Shown: positions 1 to 55,624 of the stretch, piece after piece
Position numbering within the stretch: the stretch's first letter is position 1
Layout of the letters: each line of letters begins with the position of its first letter
DNA from: Sycobia sp. Sy_11
Taxonomy: Eukaryota > Arthropoda > Insecta > Hymenoptera > Epichrysomallidae
Assembly: GCA_018907035.1 (NCBI GenBank)
Contig: JACCIC010000065.1
Span: 62,001-126,000 of the forward strand
Length of the DNA: 64,000 nt
Reading direction: 5' to 3'
Program-made: the position numbers and the translations under genes
Notes under the pieces: generated by a model
The model's input: only the letters and a program-made list of their open reading frames with translations
Databases searched by the model: none
Told to the model about the DNA's origin: nothing

Positions 1-78
1 CGACTTTAAGATTGTATAGTGGAGCGTTTGTATGTACACATGATGTACACGTGCATCATATACATACATACATACATA

Positions 79-81
<3 letters not shown>

Positions 82-134
<53 letters not shown>

Positions 135-147
135 ACACACACACACA

Positions 148-186
<39 letters not shown>
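82..186. repeat. (CA)n microsatellite
   Basis: 105 bases, interrupted twice by CC. Confidence 0.95.
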
Positions 187-189
<3 letters not shown>

Positions 190-330
190 TTTGGTTCACA
201 CTCCACATTTTCGCGCTCGCGGTTTCGCGCCCGGCGCGTGCGGCCGGAAAGAAAAGTATAGCGGGCCGTTCTGGTTAATGCGCCTGCCCTGATCTCTCTC
301 GCGGCCGCGCGCAAGCACGCATCCGCTCTG

Positions 331-332
<2 letters not shown>

Positions 333-399
<67 letters not shown>
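333..399. repeat. (AT)n microsatellite
   Basis: 67 uninterrupted bases. Confidence 0.95.
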
Positions 400-403
<4 letters not shown>

Positions 404-447
404 AAAAGGACTTACGTGCACGCTCGCGTTCTGTTTTTCGTATGCAC

Positions 448-451
<4 letters not shown>

Positions 452-501
<50 letters not shown>
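452..501. repeat. (AT)n microsatellite
   Basis: 50 bases. Confidence 0.95.
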
Positions 502-505
<4 letters not shown>

Positions 506-1052
506 TATTATATATAGGATTTCTAAAAGGATACATGCTCCGGGGAGAAAAATCCCCCGTCAGCCGCGAAAAAAGACACACGGATAATGGTCGGATGCCG
601 GTCAGTCGTCTCCGATGAAAGAGAAAAACAAAATAAAGGAGAATGCCATTGAGGAAACGAGCGCCGCCCGCTTGAAAATTATCCGACACCCCGTGTGTTA
701 TTGTTATTGTTGTGTTGTTGTTATTGGCACTAGCGTCCGACGCTCGCAGGGGGCGCGTATATAGTTGGAGACGGATGAGGTGAGCGAGCTGCGAGAGAGC
801 TCAATAAAAGTGGGAACAAATCGCTGCTATTTCTCTCTGTCTACTTGGGGAGAATGGTAGGCGAAAGAAAGAGATAGGAGGAGGGTCTCTTTAGTTATTG
901 CGTTCTCTATACAATAATATTATATTATAGATTTATTCATTTAACATAATGATTAGAATAATTTATACGTGCATATGAATTTGCGCCGTTTTCCCTCGCG
1001 TTTTACGTGCCTACTTAGTTGGTGGAATTAAAATTGTAATATATAAATATAA

Positions 1053-1058
<6 letters not shown>

Positions 1059-1102
<44 letters not shown>
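1059..1102. repeat. (AT)n microsatellite
   Basis: 44 bases. Confidence 0.95.
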
Positions 1103-1105
<3 letters not shown>

Positions 1106-1448
1106 AATAAATCAATTGAAACATATCAACACAATATAGTATACGATTTTACATGATTTTCTATCCATATATAATATACTAGAATCTTGGGAAAAAGAAA
1201 ATAATTAGATGTGTGTATTTGCCTTGAAATTAGCATTCATGCGTGTAAATAAATTCAGCAATAAATGGTTATGGAATTATTTAATCTCCTCCATTCCGGA
1301 ACCCTTCAACGCATATAAATTATAAATAATAAAAATACCCTGCTAATTATATTTTCCTCCGCAAAACTGGCCCCATCGGTAAATTTCCAATAATTACTAG
1401 GGAAATAAAATCGATAATTTGATGGTGTATAGCTTGAGTTACTTATCA

Positions 1449-1496
1449 CTCTCTCTCTCTCTCTCCTCTCTCCTCTCTCTCTCCTCTCTCTCTCTC
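1449..1496. repeat. (CT)n microsatellite
   Basis: Interrupted by three CC doublets. Confidence 0.9.
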
Positions 1497-1697
1497 AGGC
1501 TGTCGAGTGTTCAAATTCGTTAAATTATGTACGTATACACATAAGAAACTCCCGCGGCGCGCGCGGTCGTTCATTCGTGTGATGCGCGACATACTCACGG
1601 CGCTTCTGCGCGCGCGCACGTATATATGTGCAGTTAGACACGTTAACGGCGAGCTAATATACCGGAAAATGGAGAGAGGAGGCGCAATATCCCGTTC

Positions 1698-1698
<1 letters not shown>

Positions 1699-1743
<45 letters not shown>
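1699..1743. repeat. (CT)n microsatellite
   Basis: 45 bases. Confidence 0.95.
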
Positions 1744-1747
<4 letters not shown>

Positions 1748-1827
1748 CTCTCTTCCTCTATTTCATTCTCTCTCCTTGTTTATCTCCCACTTTGACTCTG
1801 CAGCCCTCCCAATAGAGTCCGGCTTCG

Positions 1828-1967
<140 letters not shown>

Positions 1968-2443
1968 TTTTGATAATCTGGTTTGATTGCACTCTCTAAA
2001 ACTAAATTAGTGAAATTTTCACCAATTTACTAAGTGACTTGGATTTTCACTACATGTCCTAATATCAGTATATAACTGCTGCGGTATCACTGCTGAATCA
2101 TATAATCTAACTCAAGATATCGATCGTTGATAAAATTGTAGTATAATTAAAAGTTTATGTAACATATATACACAAATAATGCAAAAAATATAAATATAAA
2201 AAAATTAATTTACACTAATTACAATGTTTTCAGAAAGTAAAAAAACAATGACAACATAAATCCTCTATTCTCAGTGCGTTCTATACTTTTGTATCGTATA
2301 TATATACAGTATATTAATAAGTGCATCATGTATGCATGTATATACTTGTGAGTATGCAATGTATGTGTGCATATAAAAATCCCTATCTCCTTCACGCAGA
2401 GGTGTGCGCATCCGTCCGGTCTTTTTTATATGGCATTATAATG

Positions 2444-2469
<26 letters not shown>
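2444..2469. repeat. (CT)n microsatellite
   Basis: 26 bases followed by a short GT run. Confidence 0.9.
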
Positions 2470-2476
<7 letters not shown>

Positions 2477-2592
2477 GTAAGTATGTATATATGTGTGTGC
2501 TGTTCCTTCCACCGTATTTTCCTACCCTCTCTAACTCTTTCTCTCCCTCTCATTTCTATATTCGCTTTTCCTCTTTCTGCTCACGGTTTCAT

Positions 2593-2595
<3 letters not shown>

Positions 2596-2675
<80 letters not shown>
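2596..2675. repeat. (CA)n microsatellite
   Basis: 80 bases with one phase slip near 2630. Confidence 0.95.
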
Positions 2676-2677
<2 letters not shown>

Positions 2678-2808
2678 CGCGCGCGCCCGCATACTTCTTC
2701 ATTTCCTCTTTTCCTGTTTGCTTTCCGTTTCCCTCTGCCCTTCCGGGATAAATTTACCACCCCTTCCCACACCGATGATATTTACACGGTTTTTAAATAA
2801 GCTGCTTT

Positions 2809-2811
<3 letters not shown>

Positions 2812-2853
<42 letters not shown>
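2812..2853. repeat. (AT)n microsatellite
   Basis: 42 bases. Confidence 0.95.
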
Positions 2854-2857
<4 letters not shown>

Positions 2858-3479
2858 TTCTCACTAACTTGCGCATCGTGCCTGCCCAGATGGCATTTCA
2901 TTTCATATTTGCTTTTACCCAAGAATAATACACGCAATGTGCGTTTTGCGAGATTGCCATGGCATATGTATTATATTTATAGTCATAAAAGGACAAGTTA
3001 TTTATACAATGCATCGTATATATGATTCCTCTTGATCGATAATATACCTGTTATTGAATTAACGTGTGCATGGCATATCTTAAAAGTGATAATATTTCGT
3101 GACAATTTTCTTTTTTCATCTAATATGTGTGTTCTAGCGAAGTATAAACTCTCTCTCTCTCTCTCTCTCTCTCTTCGACAGTACAGTATACTGTCTATAC
3201 ATGTTTGATTAGCTATTGTCGAGTGGTGTTATTGTGTTCTTTCATCTTTCTGCTCAGTCATATATATATAATATTAAAAAATAAATTATCTCTCTGCCAA
3301 AAATTATGCTTTCGTCGTGGTATTTTCTTTAATTCCAGAATAATAATTGTAGACAATTTGTGCTCTATGGACTCTTATATAACGTAATAGCAAATATATA
3401 ACATTTTCCCTCTTCCTGAAATTTTTCATTAGAACCTTTTTTCATCTCAACGCTCTCTCGCCTCTGGATGACAATAATT

Positions 3480-3484
3480 TTCTC

Positions 3485-3543
<59 letters not shown>
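3480..3543. repeat. (CT)n microsatellite
   Basis: 64 bases with one A interruption. Confidence 0.95.
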
Positions 3544-3550
<7 letters not shown>

Positions 3551-3713
3551 CTCAATACACCTGCGCGCGCTCTTATATATAGGATTTTCACCGCGCGTTC
3601 GCCAAAAGGTGCCGCGTAACGCTTTATACACCCGCTTCTTCTCTTTTTTTCTCTTCACCTTTCCACAACCGACTCTGAGAGAGCTTCAGCTTGATTAACC
3701 GTTAATCGACCGC

Positions 3714-3715
<2 letters not shown>

Positions 3716-3749
<34 letters not shown>

Positions 3750-3850
3750 CTCTTTCCCCTCGTCTCTTCATCTTACTTTTACGTGTATATAAAGGAGGAG
3801 AGAGAGAGAGAGAGAGAGAAGGGGAAGAGAGAGAAAGAGAGAGAGAACGA
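3716..3850. repeat. (CT)n then (GA)n inverted pair
   Basis: A CT tract at 3716-3747 faces GA tracts at 3796-3820 and up to about 3846, so the strand could fold on itself. Confidence 0.85.
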
Positions 3851-6800
3851 CCAAAGCACAGAGTAATGAAATATATCCGCCTTATCGACGATTATATTGC
3901 GCAACGCGTGTAAGAGAGCCGTGCGGAACCGAAAAAATTCCCTCTCCACATGTTGGTCTTCACGTGGAGTTAAAAAGAGAGTGAGAGAGAGAGAGAGAGA
4001 TTGTGGTAAGTTTATTATTATTATTATACCTGCTGCAAAAGGAGTCGCCAGCATTGAAACACATCAAGAGTCCGACTGCTGGATTCGTGCAAACACGTGT
4101 GCATATATAGATGCATCAGACAGAAACAGATAGAACACAATCAGCCTGCATTTACGCATTATCCGTAGCGCGAATAATCATGTGTCATACAACAGCTGCT
4201 TCGCAACAGACTTTCTCTTACTTTATGCTCTCTCTCACTCTTCTCGCTCTCGCCCCCCCCCCCGTCTTCCTCACTCGACTCGCTAATGTCTTATTAAGCG
4301 CGAGTGCATTTCCATATCGACGACTTTGCATTTGAATGGTCCCTATTGGATCTATATATAGGAATTGCTCGATTTTATAGAAAAGTTTGCTGGAGGGGAG
4401 AGAGAGAGAGAGACAGAGACAGAGAGGATGGGAGGAAGGGAGGGAGATGCAGGGGGTTATGAAAAAAGAAATAATCTTTAACACAAACAAGCCAGTCAGT
4501 TAGTTATGGAATAGAGTGATAATTGGAGGCCTACGACATTCGATCGTGGTATCCTGGGTATCGTCGAGATGTTATTGGAGGAGCGCAAGGTGATAAGGAG
4601 GCAAAATTTATATTTCTTTTCGAATGAAAGTACACTTTGACAAGAATTAATGAGTACTAACGTCGTATTTATGATAACTGTCATAGAAGATGGAGAGAGT
4701 GAATTCGGGCAGGCCGACAAGTTTAGACCGATGCATGCTCAAGATAGCGATTAGAAATTAATAACAAAGAATCGACAGATTTCATTTGTGAAAAACATTT
4801 ATTTACTAAACGGTATCTTTGATATACACCTGATATCATAAAAGTTAACATTTTAAAATAATTTCATTACATCTAAAAATAATACTGAACTAATATGATT
4901 CCAACTCTAATTCTGGGATCGAAGTCGATTTTAAACACAGATTTTCAACGTAGACATTAATGCCGAATGATAATTTAAGTATAGATAAAAAATCATATTG
5001 CAAATTTTCATTCGGAATCCTCATCATTCAACAACAGAGTTGGAGTCGTTTTTGTGTAAAATTGGGCCATTCATGTAGACAACAGTAGTTATGGTGTAAT
5101 GTATAGGTATATCACCTTTAAAAATATTCTACTTATATTTCTAAAATGACCCTGGGTATTAAATACTGTATACGTCAAAAGATTTTTTTTAATCTTGCCA
5201 GATTCCTTTCAGCTTAAATTGGACTTTATTTTTTGTCTACATCTTAAGAATATCTCGTGTTGATAACTTAAGCGAAAAGAGATTTTTTGCAATGAAAGTG
5301 ACATTGAAGCCTTGTGTACTAATACTGTCCCCGGGATTGTTGATTTTAACGATCCTCTTAGCATAATTTTTGCTCGAATCTGCAGGTTCTGTCTGTCAAT
5401 TGCAAAACTCCATGCCTTTTTTGACCGTGCTGTATAATGGATAATTTCATGTTATAGGAGTTCTACTTCGAAAAATGTATCTATGTTGGAGAACCATTGA
5501 AATAACAACAACCATTCTTCATTGAGTCAGAGAGTTAAAAAAAACATCAATAGAAAGGAAGTGGTAAATACGCGTGCGTTTGCGAATTCGCGGGATCTCT
5601 CTCTCTCTCTCTCTCTCTTCGAAGATTAATTTTTTTTTCTTCAGTGTTCGGGCTATTTTATTCCAAGTATTTATATATAGAAAACGTTCTGTGGATAGAG
5701 AGAGGGAGAGAAAATATTCAATTTTATCTGAAATTGTACATACATATCTGGCATGCTACTTTACGATCACCTCCGTGTATAATTGAAATATTTTCTTAGA
5801 AATTTCATTTGCTTCACTGTAACACGCGCAGGAACGTAAATAAATATATGTAATATTTCCATGCGGATTATATATATGATGAAATCCTAAACACTTGTTA
5901 CGCGCGCGCACGACATCCATCAACGTTTTATATACTCTTGAACTTTGATATAGATTTAATTGGTCGGAGATTACATTGAATATGCTGCAGGTGTTGATTA
6001 CTTATTTCTCGTTTCTACTTATGTATATTGTCTATATATATAGTTTCGCTATGTATATGTATATGTATATATATTCAGTTCACTGCCTGCGTGCCAGAGA
6101 TTAGAATAAAAGCAAGAGATTGAAAAATATTTTAGATTAGATCGTAATGCGATGACGTAATGAATTGTTTATATTTAGATAGAATTGAAATTGGCGGAGT
6201 TAGTGGTGATTCTCAAGTACGAGAGAAACATTTTTTTAATAAGTTATAAATATGAAGTTGAAGTAATGGAACAAATAACTATTGTGTACGTTTCGTCCCA
6301 TATAGGATTCCTGATGTTGAATTCGTTGGTAGGATAATACCAGGTATCCAAATATTATACTATGTTAGAATCAAATGAAGCATGGACGAAACTAAACGAA
6401 TATTTTAAGTGTGTGAATAATACATTCACAGAGAGTTTTACTTGTATAACTTATAATTCAAAGATGCTGCTAGAAGATTAATTTTTTTAGATCTTATATT
6501 ACATGACGTATTATATAAAACTCATCATTATTGTATAAATTATATATATCAGAAACTTTCATTTCGAGCGCACACGCACGCGTATGTGCGGGTGTGTGTT
6601 TCATTTATCATCGACCCATTGAATTTTGAATGAAATTTAGGTTAATACGAGTTAGAATAAAAGTTTTTCTAAACGAGACGTCATATCCAAGTAAAATCTC
6701 TGAAATTAACTCATTCTATATCGATAAATATCAATAGAATGTCTTATTATTGTGCGGACGAGCATATGTACTTACTCGAAAAATCGTTCTAAAGTAAAAT

Positions 6801-6955
6801 TTACTTATCTTCCAACGAATGTATAAATATATGTTTTCATTGCGACGAATTTGCTGTCCAAGTCATACGGGTATGTAGACGCATGTTGTCATGTTTTGGA
6901 CGTTTAAAATTAGCAACGCTTCGCGTCTGGAAATTAATTCTTATAAAGATTTTTA

Positions 6956-6958
<3 letters not shown>

Positions 6959-7006
<48 letters not shown>
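6959..7006. repeat. (AT)n microsatellite
   Basis: 48 bases. Confidence 0.95.
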
Positions 7007-7012
<6 letters not shown>

Positions 7013-9215
7013 TTAGTATAATAACAAAGTTAGCCTGTACCCGATTTCTCGGAATATTACATTTCCCGATAATATAACGCGCTGTCTGTTACGTGACCAA
7101 AAATCCTCCTCATTGCTTTATTTTATGTAGACGTGCTCGGCGTCATCGAATATTTAAGATTACAGCCTCGGCAGCGACAAAGAGAGGGATTACAAACGAA
7201 TATGTATGCATGTATATATGTAACTACGCGCGCTGTCGTATAGAGCAACACGTGTACATATACACACATACAGTCATTGGTATTATACACGCATCGATGA
7301 GGAAAAACTGCACGACGAGGCGTCGCGTCGGTAATAATTCTTTACGAGCACAGAGCAAAATACGATACAAAATATGCACTACCTTATGTGCTTGATATTT
7401 ATGTCTTCTTTTTTTTTCATAGCATGTGCAATTTTTTAAACCTTTCAGTAACGCTAAATAGGATGCAGCATGAAGTAGAAGAGAAGAAAAACCCTGTTGT
7501 ATCGTTTTAAATCCAAAATACGCACCTTTTATACATCGTTCAATGTTCTTATGATGTATTCGGCGTTAGGTATCCAGGGCTTTGGTTTTATGCTGTTTTG
7601 TGTAACGCCCATATGCAAAGTTGCTTCATATATAGGGGGTGGGATTCTAACTTTAGTAAAAATGATAGAAAACACTAATTTGTTGCAAGAAGAAATTTCT
7701 TTTTTAACACGAAACACGTAGCTCAATGAGATCTCAGTTTTTTGAAGAAATTTTATTCATTTAAACGTAATAGTCTTTTACACTATAAATAATCTCTTTA
7801 TTTGTCCAATACTTGTTTCTGGTAAACCAACGTGTAAGACTGAAACAGCGGAAAAAGTCAGATGGAATTAAATCTGTTAAATAGAACAGGTGGAAAACTA
7901 AGCCTAAGTCAAAGCCGAGCATTTGTATTATCGCCATGGCTGATTTGCAAACAGTCGTATTATCTTACTAATAAAAGCAATTTTTAGCATGCTAATTTTA
8001 GTCGCTTATCTTTGAATTTATAATTAGAATGCTCCAATGATGTTGGCTAATAAAGGTCGGTCTTTTTCAATAGTCAATGATTGCGTTACTCTGAAAGCTT
8101 TCCAAAAACGAAACAACTCAGTGGAGATCACTTTTTACGGCAAATGAAACCGTTTTCTCCTTTGACAGTGCACTTTTACCTACGCCAATTGGCATTTGTT
8201 TTAACACGCTTTTGAACTTACCTTTCGGAGCCCAACTGGTGCCTCTTTTTAATTCTACAGAATTTCAGAAAGGATATGATCTACTCTATCCTACGATATG
8301 CTTATGCTTCAGCAATCTCGGGTATCTTTTCATGGTATCTTATCAACCACGGTTTTCCGCCACATCATGAACATTTTGAATTGCTTTAACGGCATAGCAA
8401 TATGAGTTATGCGCCATGAACGCACGATGCCTGCAGTTTCCATATGTACACGTTTAAGCGATTGAATTAGAAGGCTGTAACCCCATGATGTTTGAACAAC
8501 TTTCAGACATTCGAGTTGATCAAACATCATATATATGAATCGCTATGTAAAAATTTAGGCTTAAAAACTTGTTGATTTTCGAAATTTTCAAAAAGCACAA
8601 CTGTTTGAATAGTTTAATCAATTAGAATCGATGAACTGTTTGATCAGATCCAATTGTTCGAACAAAAGTCTCAATTCTATAGTTTATAATTTAAAAACAA
8701 CATACATTTTAAAAACAAAAACGTTCAAATGTCAACTCGATAGTCTTGATCTTTTTTCATTTTTACAAAAAGTGTCTTTACATGTGCCTTCATTGTAGAT
8801 GGCAGTTAAACATAACCAAACAAAATCAATCCACGAAATTTGGTTTCACGAATTACTATTTTCATGGCGATTTACCAAACTTAACGATTCATCTCTCGTA
8901 TATATGCGTAATATAGAAAATTGAGCACGGCACGGTGTATATAAAGACAGAGGTGACGTGCGCAATCGATGAGAGCAGCCCAGTCGTATTCCAGAATTAT
9001 TCTGGTATATTGCACAAAACGGGTGGGAAGAGAGAGGGGGAAAACGAGAGCGAAGTCCGCGGTGTAACGAGAAACGTCATTTGCGCTCGCAGGTTACGAG
9101 GTGTTGGAATAATATACTTCGCCACGTGCACCGTAAATAAGCGTGAGAGGGGGGAGGAGAGAGGAAGGGAGTGAGAGAAAGTAAAACACTGCGCGCAAGA
9201 GAAAAGAACTTGGTG

Positions 9216-9216
<1 letters not shown>

Positions 9217-9266
<50 letters not shown>
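9217..9266. repeat. (AT)n microsatellite
   Basis: 50 bases. Confidence 0.95.
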
Positions 9267-9269
<3 letters not shown>

Positions 9270-9572
9270 TCTCGGTGCGCAAAATGCGTTTGTAAAACAC
9301 TGGATAATAGAGAAGATATCAGAACTGGAAGAAGAAAAGAAGAGCGCGAAGATTTGAAGCGCACACGCGGTAGAAGCGAGGAGTACATTACACGCGCACA
9401 TTTGACTCCTCCGTGGTTGATGATGAAAATGATATATAATTACATATATGTGGAGTATATTTTCTGTTTTACGACAGCAACACAGTTTCTCGATTATCCA
9501 CTTTATTTCTATCTATCTATATCCACAAGTTAATCGAGAGATCCGGAGGGTGTCAGGGTCCAAACGGTCTTA

Positions 9573-9675
<103 letters not shown>

Positions 9676-10567
9676 CCTTTTCCTTCCTCGGGTAAGCGTC
9701 GTCGGGGTCGTCGTCGATCTCGAGCACCTCCTATTTTAGAATTGAGGTACACGCCATCAACTTCTTTCTCTTTCCTTCTCCCTTCGATCGTTAGGGAAAC
9801 CTGAAGCTGCCTGAAGCTGCCGATACGATTCTCATTCAAAAATAATTCAAGCTTGAAATCCATGGGTATCTGTGTTGTGTGTGCGCGCGCGCACACACAC
9901 ACGTGGATCTGCATACGACATCAATGTGTATAATTATAACTGGCCTTTTTGAAGCTTCGCGATGAAGCGAGCGCGAGCACGCGCTCGCTCGGAGGTCAAT
10001 CCAATCTCGTTTGAAGTTTAATGGGCGCGCTGGTGGCAAACTTGCGCGTGCTGTCTGTGTCAAGAGTGTATACGTTAACTATACATATATTTATATATAT
10101 AAATATACTCGGGTGTCCTACAATCGAGAGGGACAGCTCAGATCCAGAGCAAATTTATAAGTTCGATGTGTTAATTCTGGTCAATGGACGTTTTTTTATT
10201 TTTAGATTATCTCTTTTTCTCTTTCGCCAGCCCGCTGGCGTATCTCTTTCACTTTCGTTAGTTTTAAACTTCCTGCGCGATATTGATCTATAAACCCAAT
10301 TTCATGAAAGATATACTCTGCTTGAATTTTGTAGCATTTTTATAAATTAAAAAGTTTACGAGAAATCATATTATATATACTTTTTTAAAATGAAATAATT
10401 GGAAAATATTTATTTTTCTTTCATGTGTAATACTTTACCAATTCTATACTTTATTCTTTGTTAGAAAAAGTTAAACCTTCATTTTCTTATTACTTTGGTA
10501 TCCATGCAAATAAACTTCGATATAGTGGTCAGTGTACATATCATGAAATGAATTAGGATCATATAAA

Positions 10568-10570
<3 letters not shown>

Positions 10571-10608
<38 letters not shown>
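10571..10608. repeat. (AT)n microsatellite
   Basis: 38 bases. Confidence 0.95.
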
Positions 10609-10611
<3 letters not shown>

Positions 10612-11768
10612 ATGGTTAATTAAAGATTCGCTATCATACACTTGATGAAACATGATGAAATAAATTGGATAGCTTCTCATGAATAATGTTTCTTTTTAAC
10701 TAACAGCTGTTTCAACGGTCGAGCTCTTATCAGGGTTATTTTCGTACATTGATAATTATTTGAACGCTCAACTAGCTATCCACGTAGTAAACTTGATTTT
10801 TTTCTAAACCATCCAAATATTTTTGTCGATTCTATGATGAAAAGATTTATTTAAATTTAAATAAAGTTTCTTATAATCTATCTTTATACTAAAATTATTC
10901 TTAGATCACCGTAGATAGATTTACTATATTGTTTTAGATATTTATATACGTAACATTGATACGTAAATAGCCCATAATTGCAACAAAAAAGTCCTCTTTC
11001 TGTGGGCGTATTGTATCCAATCATCACACACATTGTTCTTCATATTCGGGGAATGGAAGTGCGAACAGTTATATTCATTCTTCTACAGTTTCGACAATAA
11101 AAGAATATTCCCTTCTCTGTTTTAAATGCGTTAAACGCATTATATATTTAATTTAAATGGCAAATGGTATCCCATATCTCACTGTGAGAATAAATGAGGT
11201 GACAAAGCTATACATATTGATTACCAAAAATGAATATATAATTGATATCACTCTTAACTTTAAAATTTGGAATTTAACACGATTCTTTCGATCATCGTCG
11301 TATAAATTGAAGTTGGACACTACAGGCGATTCCTATTTCGTTCCAAGTGAATGCATGAATATGCATATTTGATATTTATCAAATAGTTAATTGCCGAAAA
11401 AATCTCTCTCTCGGTCGCGCACGCGCGTGTGTGCGCGTACGTGCATGTGTATGTTTTCCCACCGCTTGGCTTGGTCTGGTCGAGAGGCGTTTATTTCTCT
11501 CTCCTATATTCTTGTACTCATTGCGAATGGACGCGAAGAAATTTCCTGTTCCTGTTCAACGAATGACACGCGCCAGGATGTTAGACAGTGAGAAAGATAA
11601 AAAGACACAAAGAGACAAAGAAACAAAGAGAATCAGAGACGGTTTATCCAACAATTGTTGTTAATCAAAAAAATATAGGTATATGTGTTGGATTAAAGAG
11701 AAATCCAGAGCTTTGCTAAATCATAATTATTCAGAAAAAAAGACAAACTGAATTTAGCATTCCTCTCA

Positions 11769-11821
<53 letters not shown>
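11769..11821. repeat. (CT)n microsatellite
   Basis: 53 bases. Confidence 0.95.
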
Positions 11822-11824
<3 letters not shown>

Positions 11825-11999
11825 CTTTGCAAGTTTCCATATATTTATACTTTATTGTATATATTCTATATATAATTATACCTCAAATCACAGTTCTTAT
11901 TGTGGCAAAATGAAGGACGCAGCGGAAGGTGGAGGGTGGGAGTAGTCGCATGTGACTCTATACGAGCGGTGCATGCACGCGAGTTGAATGGCCTGCCGC

Positions 12000-12009
<10 letters not shown>

Positions 12010-12055
<46 letters not shown>
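12010..12055. repeat. (AT)n microsatellite
   Basis: 46 bases, followed by a short CG alternation. Confidence 0.95.
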
Positions 12056-12056
<1 letters not shown>

Positions 12057-13713
12057 GCGCGCGCGCATTGATTTTAAAGTGCTAATCATCGCGTGAAAAT
12101 TGGATTGCAATTGAGGATTGGGTCGATGCAAGGAGTTGGAGGGCGTTCTGCCAGCGATTTTCATTCTCATAGATCCACAAGCCGCCGCGAGTCTTCTTCT
12201 GTAATTATTTAATCCATCTTTTCGAACGAAGTTTGGGGGAGGGGGTGCGTTAATCGGCTGATACGCGATGGTTCCACTCGTTCATATCATGTTCTATACA
12301 TCGCCGTGCCTGGAAAGCGCGTCATTACAGATTCATACATTTTCTGTGGTCGAGACGCGACTATCTTATTATTAAATCTATAATTACAAAATTACTAATT
12401 AATTATTACTTAATTAAGTAAATTTCAAGACAGATATAGGTTTTACTATAGATAATAATACTAATAAAATTATTTTTTTAATAAAATCAATCATTGAATG
12501 ATACGCATAATATTTTACTCGAACATAAAAGATTTAAACCAATATTATGTTGTTGTATATTCGAACCATTTAGATAAAAATACAATACGATTGTGAACAT
12601 GAATTTGGATCAAATGTGTAATATCGAAGTCTACTATGAATATTAATAAATGCACTAGTGCAATTAATATATAAGCTTATTTATAAGTTATTTATATCAT
12701 ATTTAAATCAATTGTAAGTTATTTATAATTGTAACAATATCATGTAAATTATTAAAAGATAGTTACAAAATGAATATATTTTACTTTCTATTTTTCTTCA
12801 GTTTCCGTTGCATGTATTGCCGTATATGATGAAATTCCTGTTGACAAAAAAGAATGTACCGATCACTTTATAAATAATACTAAATTAAAGCAAAATAAAT
12901 AAATGAACAGAATTAACACAAATCAATAGACTATATTTAAAGAAATAATTGCGTAAGACAGTTAAAAAATTAATCAATTTTTTATACCGTCATAATTTCG
13001 AATACAAATATTAAAAATTAAAACTAACGTTCAGCAGTTCGTCGTTTAGAAATAACGTTATTGGTATAAATCACAATATATATTCATTTATCACATTGAA
13101 TAAAAATATATTTTCAGCAAATAAAAAATTGAATCGAAACACTATGCTGAACTAATTGAATAACACCGTGAATTTTATTAATATTTATTAGAATATTTTA
13201 CGCCTCGTTCGCTATCTCACCGCAATAGTTAGCAGAAAAGTCTTTTCCATAATTATTCAAAGACCGCGGCAGTGGAGAGCATCCAGTCGACCAAGTTCAT
13301 GGAGCTTATAAACAGCGCATATAGAATAAACGAATAATAAATTATATACCTAATTTGATTCGTAACAGTAAGGTAGCCATTAAATTGCATTTAAGTGGTT
13401 ACAGTCAAGTCGTGCAAGCCTCTCTTTCGGATCTACAGTTTTTTAAAAATATTTTATTATAAACATTTACGAATAAGGTATTAAATATATTTACCATAAT
13501 AATTACATTTGTTTATTGAGGGTACGATCGAATAAACAGCAGAAAGACATACCTGCGACTCACTCGCAACCCCCTCAATTTAGAAATCCCATCGTGCTCT
13601 TGTACTGAATCGTAAATTTACGATAAAGCGCGCAGCAACTTGAGTATAAAAACAATCGAGTATAAAATATAGAATAGAAAAAAGTCAACAATGAAAAAGA
13701 AAAAAATTATTTG

Positions 13714-13716
<3 letters not shown>

Positions 13717-13750
<34 letters not shown>
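13717..13750. repeat. (AT)n microsatellite
   Basis: 34 bases, about 90 bases upstream of the stuxnet exon at 13843. Confidence 0.95.
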
Positions 13751-13758
<8 letters not shown>

Positions 13759-13842
13759 TTTACATGATACAGTTACTATTGCACATGTGCGTATTAAAAA
13801 ATTGAACACAGAAAATGACGTTCCATTTCCCTTTGGTTGCAG

Positions 13843-54481
<40,639 letters not shown>

Positions 54482-54568
54482 ATATATTAGGAGAAAAAAG
54501 AAGCAGCGCTCTCGCACGAGGGACGGTGGGGTAATAATCATAAGAAGCGGAAGAAGAATCACTACCGC

Positions 54569-54617
54569 AATAACAACAACAACAACAGCAACAACAACAA
54601 AAACAATAACAACAATT
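54569..54617 (+). repeat. CAA/AAC-rich repeat in the stuxnet 3'UTR
   Basis: An imperfect trinucleotide run of CAA units, with AGC and AAT interruptions, starts about 90 bases after the stop codon. Confidence 0.8.
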
Positions 54618-54688
54618 GCAGAGGCCGGGAAAATTATCATTTCCTTATATTATAATATATGTTCGCCGCGCAAATCGGCGAGGTCGCG

Positions 54689-54694
<6 letters not shown>

Positions 54695-54761
<67 letters not shown>
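54695..54761. repeat. (AT)n microsatellite in the probable stuxnet 3'UTR
   Basis: 67 bases, 213 bases after the stop codon. Confidence 0.95.
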
Positions 54762-54764
<3 letters not shown>

Positions 54765-55142
54765 AACAATTTATGTATAATCCACGCGCGCACCACCGAT
54801 CGCTGGACGCTCGATTGTTGATGGCACACGCGCGATTCATTTATTATGCTGATGGAAGCTTTCATACTCATGATGTAAACCGAGTGTCTGTCAGCCAGCC
54901 TCTATGTGCGCGCATGTGTGCGTATAATATGCTCGTATGCGAGAGGCGGCCACGCTCACATCGAGGACGTAAACATTTAATTAATGTGTACACGCGTAAT
55001 CTCTCGTTGCAATTATTGCATTCTGTTAAGGAGTCCGAGTGTCGCTTGTACTGGCTGCCAATGTGTGTATAATACGTATGGTGTGTTAGAGAAGCTTGAA
55101 CGAACTTTGTTTTTTAAATATGCAGTCTATATTATGTTCTTA

Positions 55143-55146
<4 letters not shown>

Positions 55147-55201
<55 letters not shown>
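55147..55201. repeat. (CT)n microsatellite
   Basis: 55 bases, possibly transcribed in the stuxnet 3'UTR. Confidence 0.95.
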
Positions 55202-55203
<2 letters not shown>

Positions 55204-55618
55204 ATCTGTGTGCTGTGACGCTTTTGTTCCTTTTGAGACAATTTTTTTGTTTTCTACGTGTTTCTTCCTTTAGCTTCTTACCTTCTGTCTCTTTCTTTTT
55301 AAAGTTGTAATCTACTGTTGTAGTTTTTTTTTACGAATGTTATGCGTGTCTTTAAGAATGTTAGTGGCTTATACCTGTTTCTTTCTATCTTTCTTTTTTG
55401 TTTTGTTTAAATATGAAAGACACGAAGATTCTTAAAGATTGCGCGATACTCGGACTTTTTATGTTATTGAACGTATAGTTATTGTATTAGTTTACAAATT
55501 CAAGAATCAGACTTACACGTATATATGAAGACAAAGGAAAATGCAAAAGCGATCACGATTTGATTGGGTTTAACGGTGATAGCAAAAGGGCAGATCGATA
55601 AGTATATATAAATATAGT

Positions 55619-55624
55619 AATAAA
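55619..55624 (+). promoter_or_regulatory. candidate stuxnet poly(A) signal
   Basis: AATAAA about 1.1 kb after the stop codon. Transcript ends cannot be fixed from DNA in such AT-rich sequence. Confidence 0.3.

Noticed and set aside
8330..8530. 66-codon minus-strand frame with a protein-like composition
   Set aside because: Could be a decayed transposon protein, but I could not match it to any family and its flanks are full of stops.
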